Below are positions 34,647-41,652 of a stretch of 52,523 bases of DNA, in pieces. The position numbers were made by a program, and so were the translations under genes. How positions within the stretch are numbered: the stretch's first letter is position 1; each line of letters begins with the position of its first letter. The DNA is from Thermoactinomyces mirandus (GTDB lineage: Bacteria; Bacillota; Bacilli; Thermoactinomycetales; Thermoactinomycetaceae), in NCBI RefSeq assembly GCF_013868055.1, contig NZ_JACEOL010000066.1, forward strand, positions 1 through 52,523, read 5' to 3'. Below the pieces are notes generated by a model. It did no database searches. It had not been told where the DNA came from and saw only the letters and a list, made by a program, of their open reading frames with translations.

Positions 34647-35498
34647 TTATTTTTCTTTTATTTTCAATTGATACAATGAAACCTCTTTTTGTTTTGACGT
34701 ATCTATCAGTACTCCATTAACATATATTTTTACGTGATCCGGATGATCCACACGCAGGGAAAGCCATTTGGGATCGGAAAACATTTCAGTTTTCTTGGCC
34801 CGCAATGTTTTTTCAGCTATTTTCTCTCCTGTCGGCCCACCGGAACGAACCTGGATTTCGGCCAACTTCACAGCTGAAATCCTTACTTCAACCTTGTCAG
34901 CGTTTTCTATGCTGTATACATCGCCATAATCACTTTTCTCGGCCGGTTGAGCCAGCCTTACCACTGGCCGCTTTTTTACCATGGCCGCTGAGGATGAATC
35001 AGGTGCTGAGGATGAAGACTGATTAAGCTGAACCGTCTCGGCACCAGAATAAACTTTATCAATAATCAGCCAAATGACGGCGCTTGCAGCAAGTATCAGA
35101 AAAACTGCAGAAGAAACCAGTATCCTTTTTTTCTTCACGTTTAATGTTTTAAATTTCTCAATAGCTGAACCAGGACTCTTCCAACCGGCTTTCCGGTTTT
35201 TCTGGTAACGGCTGCTTCGGGATGGAAGGGAAACTTGCTGGTTTGTTTCTTCAATAAAATTGACTTCTTGTTCCCATTCTCTATAAGCGTCCAAAATTGG
35301 TTTTGCATTCACTCCAACCGTTTTTGCATACCTCCGGATAAATCCTCTTACATACAGGGGATCAGGAAGCAGGGAAAATTCAGCGTTTTCCAATGCAGCG
35401 AGATATTCCGTATCAATTCCGGTCATTTCCGCCACTTGTACCAAACTCATTCGCTTCTCATTTCTGGCGCGTTTTAATTCCTCAAAAGGCTTGGACAT
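34647..35498 (-). CDS. RodZ-like protein 1 (HTH, membrane segment, DUF4115)
   Basis: A 283-residue RodZ/YmfM-family protein. The N-terminal helix-turn-helix (about 1-75) ends in the conserved LLPDPLYVRGFIRRYAK. A basic linker, a single membrane helix (about 124-146, LVSSAVFLILAASAVIWLII), a Ser-rich stretch and a C-terminal beta domain of the DUF4115 type (about 190-283, with WLSLRVDHPDHVKIYVNG) follow. RodZ links the MreB cytoskeleton to the cell-wall machinery. It is nearest pgsA, so by position it is the likeliest orthologue of B. subtilis ymfM. The start at 35498 is preferred, as a G8 tract lies 8 nt upstream as ribosome binding site. It has its own promoter and terminator. Confidence 0.85.
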   Translation of the reverse strand: MSKPFEELKRARNEKRMSLVQVAEMTGIDTEYLAALENAEFSLLPDPLYVRGFIRRYAKTVGVNAKPILDAYREWEQEVNFIEETNQQVSLPSRSSRYQKNRKAGWKSPGSAIEKFKTLNVKKKRILVSSAVFLILAASAVIWLIIDKVYSGAETVQLNQSSSSAPDSSSAAMVKKRPVVRLAQPAEKSDYGDVYSIENADKVEVRISAVKLAEIQVRSGGPTGEKIAEKTLRAKKTEMFSDPKWLSLRVDHPDHVKIYVNGVLIDTSKQKEVSLYQLKIKEK

Positions 35499-35550
35499 CC
35501 ACATGTCCCCCCCCATTGATGGTGTATCCAGTCTGTTTTCTAACTTTTAC

Positions 35551-35579
35551 AGTATAGCCCAGAAGCAAAAGTACGTCAA
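35551..35579 (-). promoter_or_regulatory. Sigma-A promoter P3 (RodZ-like gene 1), fused to a terminator
   Basis: Minus strand TTGACG (35574-35579), exactly 17 nt, TATACT (35551-35556). The -35 box runs straight on from the T-tract of the terminator at 35583-35605. Confidence 0.8.
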
Positions 35580-35605
35580 AAAAGCAAGTGCAATAAACAC
35601 TTGCT
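35576..35605 (-). terminator. Terminator of RodZ-like gene 2
   Basis: Perfect 8-bp stem AGCAAGTG/CACTTGCT (35583-35590 and 35598-35605, 7-nt loop) followed by TTTTTT on the minus strand, 23 nt past the stop codon. Confidence 0.85.
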
Positions 35606-35627
35606 CTCGTTCCGATTCCTATTAAGG

Positions 35628-37073
35628 TTAATCCATCTTCCGAATATGGACATAACGGGCCGATTTCACCACTTGTCCATTTATATAGACAATTGAATCT
35701 TCCGGAGCAGACAGCCCGATATAGAAATCGGAATTTCCACTATACGTATACTGATAACTCCACTTTTGTCCATGTGGCAAAGTCACGTCCTCAATCGGAG
35801 TTCCACCATCTGAAGGCAATGCCGTGCTGAGTTCAACACGTGACTTTCCGCCCGCGGCATGAACCATTACCACTATCTGATCTGTTCCCTCCAACCGATA
35901 ATGAACAACATTCACATCCTGTTGTGCCAATTGCAATTCCCCTTTTTTGTCTGGTGCAATCACAGGGGGCTCTGTTGATTCTTTTTCCTGCCGTTTGGGA
36001 GCGGGATCAGGTTGAACATCATCTCCGGTAAATGACATGATCGTCCAGCCTAAAGGAATACATAACAACAAGCCGGCCACAGCCATTGCCACCGGACTTT
36101 TGAATGAAAACTTGGACAGAGATTTTTTTGCGCCTCTCCGGCTCCTTGACGCACTCCGACCAAGACGATTCATTCTGCTTAAACGTTGATGACGCACTTC
36201 TCCCGAACTTTTATCCAGTTCATCAGGCGAAACAGAAGGCAGCGGGGCTTTGTTCAGGTCCACTTTTTTGAAAGACCCGGAAGCACGGGATACCGGCCCG
36301 GTATTTGACATCAATCTTTGATTCGGTGATGTTGTTTGTCCTTGCTGATAGCCGGACTGTGCTTTGACCTGCTGATGATAACCTGTTTGCCTTGTCCTCG
36401 ATGCAGCAGTAGGATACAATTCCTTTCTTGCCGCTATAAATTTTCTGGAATTGCTTGTGTATCCAGTTGTGGTTTCACTGGCTGTCAAAGACGGGTCTCT
36501 CTGATTGATTCCGGTTGTTCGCTGATATCCCAGATCACGGCGCGTTTGTGCCCGTTCATTTGTCCGGTTCGGATTCTTTTTGGCTGCAGTTAATGCTGTC
36601 TGTGTGTTAATCCGATGCGGCGAAGTATTTTGGGTTGGCAATGTTTGTGTATTAAACCGATGCGGCGAACTATTCTGTGTCGGCAAAGTTTTCATACGCA
36701 CCGTATTTTGTGTTGGATTGTTACTATTAACCACAGGCATTTTTCCAGTCTGCTGCCATTTTCCCAGCGGGGGCAATCCCTGAGTCTGTTGCAAATCATT
36801 TGGTGTTACTGCTTTATGTACCCCGGTCAATCTTTCAGCCTGTTCCATCTTTCGGTATTGCCGCAATATATGATGTGGTTCAACTTTTACGCAATTAGCA
36901 TAAGAACGCAGGTACGTCCGAACATAAAAAGGGCTTGGTAATTTATCAAACTCGCCATTTTCAATCGCAATTAAAAACGATTTTTGAATTTTCGTTTTTT
37001 CTTGTAATTGTTCGAGGGACAGTCCAATTGCTTCTCGGGCTTGTCGAAGATATGATCCAATTTCGACAGACAC
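35628..37073 (-). CDS. RodZ-like protein 2, long disordered linker
   Basis: A 481-residue RodZ-like protein, much longer than the usual 280-340. The N-terminal helix-turn-helix (about 1-80) ends in LPSPFYVRTYLRSYAN. A low-complexity linker of about 230 residues rich in Thr, Asn, Gln and Arg follows, including two 15-residue repeats (TLPTQNSSPHRFNTQ and TLPTQNTSPHRINTQ). One membrane helix (about 328-350) and an extracellular beta domain (about 395-475, with DSIVYINGQVV) come next. Start at GTG 37073, with AGGAGG 8 nt upstream; the frame extends further but without a site. Transcribed from promoter P2. The conserved core suggests a cell-shape or division role, but this is inference. Confidence 0.8.
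   Translation of the reverse strand: MSVEIGSYLRQAREAIGLSLEQLQEKTKIQKSFLIAIENGEFDKLPSPFYVRTYLRSYANCVKVEPHHILRQYRKMEQAERLTGVHKAVTPNDLQQTQGLPPLGKWQQTGKMPVVNSNNPTQNTVRMKTLPTQNSSPHRFNTQTLPTQNTSPHRINTQTALTAAKKNPNRTNERAQTRRDLGYQRTTGINQRDPSLTASETTTGYTSNSRKFIAARKELYPTAASRTRQTGYHQQVKAQSGYQQGQTTSPNQRLMSNTGPVSRASGSFKKVDLNKAPLPSVSPDELDKSSGEVRHQRLSRMNRLGRSASRSRRGAKKSLSKFSFKSPVAMAVAGLLLCIPLGWTIMSFTGDDVQPDPAPKRQEKESTEPPVIAPDKKGELQLAQQDVNVVHYRLEGTDQIVVMVHAAGGKSRVELSTALPSDGGTPIEDVTLPHGQKWSYQYTYSGNSDFYIGLSAPEDSIVYINGQVVKSARYVHIRKMD
36601..36690 (-). repeat. Two 45-bp tandem repeats in RodZ-like gene 2
   Basis: Copies at 36601-36645 and 36646-36690 differ at about nine positions and encode a 15-residue unit. 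They lie in the disordered cytoplasmic linker, which could vary in length by repeat slippage. Confidence 0.85.
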
Positions 37074-37402
37074 CCCAGCCACCTCCTGAAAGGCTGTTTG
37101 AACAATACGCTTTTGACAACAAAAGACATGCTGCTCAGCAACCAATGAAATTATAAAGCTTCCGATTGTATTTGCTGTTTGTTACACTGGAAACAGCACT
37201 TTTTATAGGTTGAGTCATTCTCACAGGCACTAAACGAATCACTGTTTTCAATCATACTCTTTCACAAGAACAAAATCTATTTTTTTATTTATATCAAATC
37301 AAACAAAAATCAACAATTATTGATCTTTCCAGGTTATTTCTATTCATATACAGAAACACACTGATTTTGACGGCGTATGTCAGGAATCATCAATTCGTTT
37401 CA

Positions 37403-37431
37403 AGCATACCATGGTCTTAGAAATGTGTCAA
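37403..37431 (-). promoter_or_regulatory. Sigma-A promoter P2 (RodZ-like gene 2)
   Basis: Minus strand TTGACA (37426-37431), 17-nt spacer, TATGCT (37403-37408). The spacer holds CTAAGACCATGG, matching P1. A weak GC stem and TTTTT directly precede the -35 box. Confidence 0.75.
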
Positions 37432-37548
37432 AAAGCCCTTTTGCTTAACTATACGGAGTAAGACAAATTTAATCTTTTTTTAAAAATGCGTAATTTAATC
37501 AACAAAAATAAATTTATGAAAATTTCCTTATATTCAAATATTTCTGCC

Positions 37549-37571
37549 CGGTTTCCCGGTTTGGGAAACCG
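37549..37571 (-). terminator. Possible terminator after RodZ-like gene 3
   Basis: Perfect 9-bp stem (37549-37557 and 37563-37571, 5-nt loop) 20 nt past the stop codon. There is no T-tract after it, so termination is uncertain. Confidence 0.4.
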
Positions 37572-37591
37572 AAAATAGCCAAATGGCCCTA

Positions 37592-38248
37592 TCAAGCATT
37601 TACCATTCTGAACCATATAAACCAAATCGATGCGATAACCAGCAAAATGGCCCCGATCAGCAAAAACCATGTGTAAACTTTTTCAAATACCGACTTTTTC
37701 GTACCTCGCCGTCTGCTCCGGCGGCTGTAAGATTCTTCGCGACGCGATAAACGCTTTGTTCTTTTTTCTTCTACAGCAGTTGTTTCGGAGAACCTCATGG
37801 GTTCCCTGGCAGAACGGAGATGCTGGCTGCGGGTTCCTCTAGGCCCGTATGATGACGCTCCATCTGCCGTGTGCTCCCGTCCGGAATGATAAGGCCGTTC
37901 GTGGCGGTTTGCCAGACGGCGAGGCGGCGCCGTCCGCTCCATATTGTTGGAAGCTGTCGGCAGAAATTGCCGGGCATTCTGATCAGACCTCCTGATCCGC
38001 TGTACCGTTTCCTGCTTTTTATGCAATTGGTTTAAAATTAATTGCGGATTTTCCCCCACTGCATTGGCATACGCACGAATGTACGACCTGACATAAACAG
38101 GGTTGGCATGAAAATCGAACCTTCCCTGCTCAATAGCGATTAAATCTCTTCTTGAGATTCTGGTACGCCTTTCTATGTCATGCAAAGTCAGACCGCGTGC
38201 CTCCCGGGCATTTCTGAGTCTCCTCCCGATTTCCACGGACAACGACAT
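37592..38248 (-). CDS. RodZ-like protein 3, without extracellular domain
   Basis: A 218-residue protein with the RodZ helix-turn-helix (about 1-80; SVEIGRRLRNAREARGLTL, later NPVYVRSYIRAYAN), an Arg-rich disordered middle (about 95-185), and a membrane helix at the very C-terminus (about 192-212). The DUF4115 domain is absent, and the chain ends six residues after the helix, so this copy is tail-anchored and faces only the cytoplasm. The assigned ATG is only 2 nt from GGGAGGGT; a TTG two codons later has better spacing. It follows RodZ-like gene 4 by 23 nt, so the two are co-transcribed. Confidence 0.78.
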   Translation of the reverse strand: MSLSVEIGRRLRNAREARGLTLHDIERRTRISRRDLIAIEQGRFDFHANPVYVRSYIRAYANAVGENPQLILNQLHKKQETVQRIRRSDQNARQFLPTASNNMERTAPPRRLANRHERPYHSGREHTADGASSYGPRGTRSQHLRSAREPMRFSETTAVEEKRTKRLSRREESYSRRSRRRGTKKSVFEKVYTWFLLIGAILLVIASIWFIWFRMVNA

Positions 38249-38271
38249 ACCCTCCCTAACTACTTCACTTT

Positions 38272-39516
38272 TTATTCAACTTTTACAATATAACTTTTTT
38301 CAGCATCTTGTGCATCAGTATTAATTTGTTGGCCATTTACAAGAATCTCTACATTGGATGGTGTGCCTAACCGAAACCAGATGTAATTTTTCCCAGCTGT
38401 ATCCAGCGTCACTGTTTGCCTTTCCTTTAACGTTAATTCTTTTGGTTTATCATTTGGGGTAGGGGCGTATAGCAGTGTAGATGTTCCGCTTCGGCCTTTT
38501 AACACCACTTCCAGTTTATCGACATTTCTAATCAGGTATGTTTGTCCAACTTTGGGATCTGTAGAAGCTTCTCCTTCCACCAAAGCAGGTGTTTTTTTCG
38601 ATTCGGCATTTACATTTTCAAAGGATGCTCCACTGTAGATATCGGTTGTTGCGGTATTGTTGTTCGTTGATTGCGAGGCCTTGTCATGATCCATAAAAAA
38701 ATAGTAAAATCCTCCGCCCAACAACAACAGAGCACCAACGGCAATGGCAATGATTTTGTACCTTTTCTTTCTCAAAGTTACTTTTTTTCCTTTGTTCTGC
38801 AGTTCTTTTGCTGCCATAGCAACACTGCGCGGAGTCAGCAGATGTTGTTGTGTCGCTTCAAGCGGGGGAAAAGACATGGTTGACTGGGGAACCTCATGCT
38901 GTGGCCCGGTTGTGGGCGAAACATTTTTGGGAGCCATATAAGGTGGTTGCAGGTTTTGCCGGATATTCGGATTTGTATTTGGATTCATGTTATTCATGTT
39001 TGGATTTGTATTTGGATTCATGCCTGAATTAGGCATTACAGGTATTCTTTGCGTATCTGTCATGGGCATGTTCATTCGGTTATGTCTTGTGCCTGCACTT
39101 TGGTTTCTATAGTGATTTTGGCCTGTCGTCTGCCTCTCGTCTCCTGGATAAGACGCTTTCCCGGTTACCGAACCCTCGGGCAATTTCCCTCTGGGACTGG
39201 TGGGCAAGAAATTTTTATTGTATCTTGGCAATATTTGTGGGGAAGTTACGGTATTCCGAACCGGCTTGCGGGAAGGCATTTTGTTTTTTAACAATTTATC
39301 CAGATGATCCAGCAATGGTTTCGCGTCGATTCCCAAACTTTTGGCATAAGTTCGCAAAAAAGCCTTGGCATAAAAAGGACTGGGCAGTAAATCAAACCGG
39401 TCATTTTCCAGCAAATACAAATATTTGGTGTGAATATTTGTAAGACGGTTCATTTCTTCAAGTGAGTACCCCCGCTGCTGTCTCACTTGTTTTAAATAAT
39501 CTCCGATCCCCGCCAC
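38272..39516 (-). CDS. RodZ-like protein 4, Asn/Pro-rich linker
   Basis: A 414-residue RodZ-like protein. The N-terminal helix-turn-helix (about 1-80; GIGDYLKQVRQQRGYSLEEM and LPSPFYAKAFLRTYAK) is followed by a low-complexity linker with NPNTNPNMNNMNPNTNPN repeats, a membrane helix (about 257-277), and a C-terminal beta domain of the DUF4115 type (about 320-414; WFRLGTPSNVEILVNG). GTG start at 39516, 8 nt after GGGAG; the GTG three codons earlier overlaps that site. It lies 29 nt after ymfK, so it probably shares ymfK's transcript. The linker is longer than in standard RodZ. Confidence 0.82.
   Translation of the reverse strand: MAGIGDYLKQVRQQRGYSLEEMNRLTNIHTKYLYLLENDRFDLLPSPFYAKAFLRTYAKSLGIDAKPLLDHLDKLLKNKMPSRKPVRNTVTSPQILPRYNKNFLPTSPRGKLPEGSVTGKASYPGDERQTTGQNHYRNQSAGTRHNRMNMPMTDTQRIPVMPNSGMNPNTNPNMNNMNPNTNPNIRQNLQPPYMAPKNVSPTTGPQHEVPQSTMSFPPLEATQQHLLTPRSVAMAAKELQNKGKKVTLRKKRYKIIAIAVGALLLLGGGFYYFFMDHDKASQSTNNNTATTDIYSGASFENVNAESKKTPALVEGEASTDPKVGQTYLIRNVDKLEVVLKGRSGTSTLLYAPTPNDKPKELTLKERQTVTLDTAGKNYIWFRLGTPSNVEILVNGQQINTDAQDAEKSYIVKVE
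38969..39022 (-). repeat. Two identical 21-bp repeats in RodZ-like gene 4
   Basis: GGATTTGTATTTGGATTCATG occurs at 38969-38989 and again at 39002-39022, encoding the Asn-Pro-Asn-Thr repeats of the linker. The identity of the copies suggests recent duplication. Confidence 0.85.
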
Positions 39517-39545
39517 TTCGATCACTCCCTTATATACAGATCACA

Positions 39546-40313
39546 TCAAATTAAAAAACCTTCATCGTCTTTCAGTACTTCATAGGAAATAACTTCTTCC
39601 GGATGATTTCGCAGTTCAATAATATAATCAAAATCATCCAATGTGTACTCTGTTTCCTGAACAAATACATCCGGATGTTCGATCACTTTGGGGGCATTCA
39701 TGCACAATATCTCCCGTACAAGCATATCATGACGCTCGGTTGCCCGAAGTGTAGAGACAATCCCATCAATAATATACACGTTTTCTTCGGTAAGTTCATC
39801 TTGTGCCAACTGGCTTCTTATTGTCTGTTTCAGCAAAGTTGACGAAACAAATGTCCATCGTTTATTGGCGCACACACTGGCAGCTACGACCGATTCGGTT
39901 TTCCCCACCCTCGGCATTCCTCTGACACCGATCAATTGAGAACCTTTTTTACTGAACAGATGGGCCATAAAATCAACAAGAAGGCCCAGTTCTTCCCTGG
40001 TAAAACGATAGGTTCGCTCATCTTCTGTATGCTGTTCAAGGTAACGGCCGTGCCGGACAGCCATCCGATCCATCAATGTAGGGGGGCGCAACGCCGTGAT
40101 GGTGATATTATTCACTCTTGTCAAAATTTGTTTTAAAGATCCGATTTTTCCGTTATCATCTGTCCGAAGCAGCATGCCGCGGCGATCGTTTTCGACTCCA
40201 TTGATTGTAATGATATTGATCGACAGCATGCCCAGCAGTGAAGCAATATCACCCAGCAGTCCAGGGCGATTCTTATGAATCTGATATTCCAAATACCACT
40301 CCTGGTGCTCCAT
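39546..40313 (-). CDS. ymfK: DUF3388 protein YmfK
   Basis: A 255-residue protein of the DUF3388 family. The N-terminal part (about 1-75, EYQIHKNRPGLLGDIASLLGML) has an ACT-like ligand-binding pattern. The centre has a P-loop-like GMPRVGKTES near residue 131, and a VYIIDGIVS segment that could be a Walker B. The role is unknown. Conserved order ymfJ-ymfK-rodZ-pgsA in Bacillales supports the assignment. Start at ATG 40313 with AAAGGG 9 nt upstream; a GTG two codons earlier is too close to the site. Confidence 0.88.
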   Translation of the reverse strand: MEHQEWYLEYQIHKNRPGLLGDIASLLGMLSINIITINGVENDRRGMLLRTDDNGKIGSLKQILTRVNNITITALRPPTLMDRMAVRHGRYLEQHTEDERTYRFTREELGLLVDFMAHLFSKKGSQLIGVRGMPRVGKTESVVAASVCANKRWTFVSSTLLKQTIRSQLAQDELTEENVYIIDGIVSTLRATERHDMLVREILCMNAPKVIEHPDVFVQETEYTLDDFDYIIELRNHPEEVISYEVLKDDEGFLI

Positions 40314-40432
40314 GACCACACACCCTTTCCTACCGGAAAACGCCTCAATCCAGTGTTGATATGTTAATTAGTATAGCATATCCGCAAAGATCCGAGAAAG
40401 TTTTTGACCAAAGAAATAAATCTCTCCAAAAA

Positions 40433-40461
40433 TTAAAACACCCAGTTTATGGGTGTTTTAA
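40433..40461 (-). terminator. Terminator of ymfJ
   Basis: Perfect 12-bp stem (40433-40444 and 40450-40461, 5-nt loop) followed on the minus strand by TTTTTGG, 15 nt past the stop of ymfJ. Confidence 0.85.
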
Positions 40462-40475
40462 TACAATAAAAGTTT

Positions 40476-40730
40476 TTATCTGTTTCCATCATTAACCATT
40501 TTTACCATCAGGTTTGCAATCGTGCGTTGTTCATTTTCGTCTGCCACACTCCAGAGATCTTTTAAAAGACGCTCTTGAGTATTCTGCGGATCAACATCTT
40601 TTGCCAGGTAATCGCCCAACTCGTAAGCCAGCTTCGAAATATCCTGATCATTCATCCCCAGCTTGTGCGCCTGGTCTACTCGAGAATGCAAAAATTCTTT
40701 CCAATCCTGAAAATTGTCGAGAACTGACAT
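40476..40730 (-). CDS. ymfJ: DUF3243 protein YmfJ
   Basis: An 84-residue soluble helical protein of the DUF3243 family. The pattern VLDNFQDWKEFLHSRVDQAHKLG at its start and LANLMVKM-like end are typical; no catalytic motif is visible. Function unknown. The ATG has AAAGGAGG with an 8-nt spacer. It lies between ymfI and ymfK as in B. subtilis, with its own terminator. Confidence 0.92.
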   Translation of the reverse strand: MSVLDNFQDWKEFLHSRVDQAHKLGMNDQDISKLAYELGDYLAKDVDPQNTQERLLKDLWSVADENEQRTIANLMVKMVNDGNR

Positions 40731-40792
40731 CCTTTTTTCCTCCTTTTACTGATGCGTCATTCTACTTCTAATATGAATCGAAATCTTTCATT

Positions 40793-41542
40793 TTATGTAT
40801 ACCATCCGCCATTAACCGCAAAGACCTGTCCGGTAATGTAAGATGATTGCGGCAAACACAGGTATTGGACCAGTGATGCCACATCCCGGGCCCGGCCCAG
40901 CCTCCCCACGGGAATTTCTCCGGCCAGTTGTTCTTTTTCCGGCCGGGACAATTGCCGGTCCAGCAAATCGGTTTCAATCGCTCCAGGCGCAACCACATTT
41001 ACGGTAATTCCGCTCAAGGCGACCTCCTTGGCCAATGCCTTGGCCATACTGATCTGTGCTCCTTTTGCAGCTGAATACAATACTTCCCCTGCTCCGCCCG
41101 TTTGCCCCCAGATAGATGAGATGAAAACCATCCGTCCGTTTTTTTTACGAATCATTTGGGGCAATGCAGTTTGGGCCAGATAAAATGCTCCTCGTACATG
41201 AACATCCATCAGCTCATTATAATCATCATCTGTAAAATCCTGAATTAATCCCCATTTCGTCGTTCCTGCTGCATGCACCACAATTTCCGGCGGGGACAAA
41301 TACATGGAAACTTCCCGGTAAGCCTGCTCCACGGATAAACGTTTCCCCAGATCCAAATAGACCCGACAGGCATTAACGCCCAAGCTTTTACATTGTTTAA
41401 CCGTTTGTTCGGCCTGAGCCATGTTTGTATGATAACCTATCGCTACTGAAGCGCCGGTTTCAGCGAGCTGAATGCAGACCGCCCCGCCAATCCCGCCGCT
41501 ACCGCCAGTAATCAGTGCCGTTTTTCCTTCCAGGACCGTCAT
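40793..41542 (-). CDS. ymfI: SDR-family oxidoreductase YmfI
   Basis: A short-chain dehydrogenase/reductase of 249 residues. The NADP-binding TGGSGGIGG is near residues 13-21, the catalytic Ser in FISSIWGQTGG, and Tyr-Lys in YSAAKG near residue 150. The synteny with ymfH and ymfJ matches YmfI, reported in B. subtilis as the reductase that completes 5-aminopentanol modification of elongation factor P. A FabG-like role in fatty acid synthesis is the alternative. Start at ATG 41542 with AAAGGAAGG 6 nt upstream. A terminator lies between it and the ymfH gene before it. Confidence 0.88.
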   Translation of the reverse strand: MTVLEGKTALITGGSGGIGGAVCIQLAETGASVAIGYHTNMAQAEQTVKQCKSLGVNACRVYLDLGKRLSVEQAYREVSMYLSPPEIVVHAAGTTKWGLIQDFTDDDYNELMDVHVRGAFYLAQTALPQMIRKKNGRMVFISSIWGQTGGAGEVLYSAAKGAQISMAKALAKEVALSGITVNVVAPGAIETDLLDRQLSRPEKEQLAGEIPVGRLGRARDVASLVQYLCLPQSSYITGQVFAVNGGWYT

Positions 41543-41556
41543 GATTTTCCTTCCTT

Positions 41557-41586
41557 TCAAAAAGCGCCCTTGTATGAAGGGCGCTT
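41557..41586 (-). terminator. Terminator after ymfH
   Basis: Perfect 10-bp stem AAGCGCCCTT/AAGGGCGCTT (41562-41571 and 41577-41586) with a 5-nt loop, followed by TTTG on the minus strand. The T-tract ends 10 nt before the ymfI ribosome binding site. Confidence 0.8.
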
Positions 41587-41652
41587 CCAACTGATAAACA
41601 TCTGATATTCAAGGCAACTCACACGCTTTACAATAAAATTCAAGCATTTTCC

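Larger units (their letters stand above)
37074..37591 (-). other. Intergenic region between RodZ-like genes 2 and 3
   Basis: A 518-nt gap, very AT-rich. It holds promoter P2 (37403-37431), a long leader of about 320 nt with a perfect 8-bp hairpin TGCTGTTT/AAACAGCA (37173-37198), and a 9-bp dyad CGGTTTCCC/GGGAAACCG (37549-37571) shortly after the stop of RodZ-like gene 3. No coding region is supported. Confidence 0.5.

Noticed and set aside
36601..36690. Tandem repeats as a CRISPR array
   Set aside because: Only two adjacent in-frame copies without spacers, inside a coding sequence.
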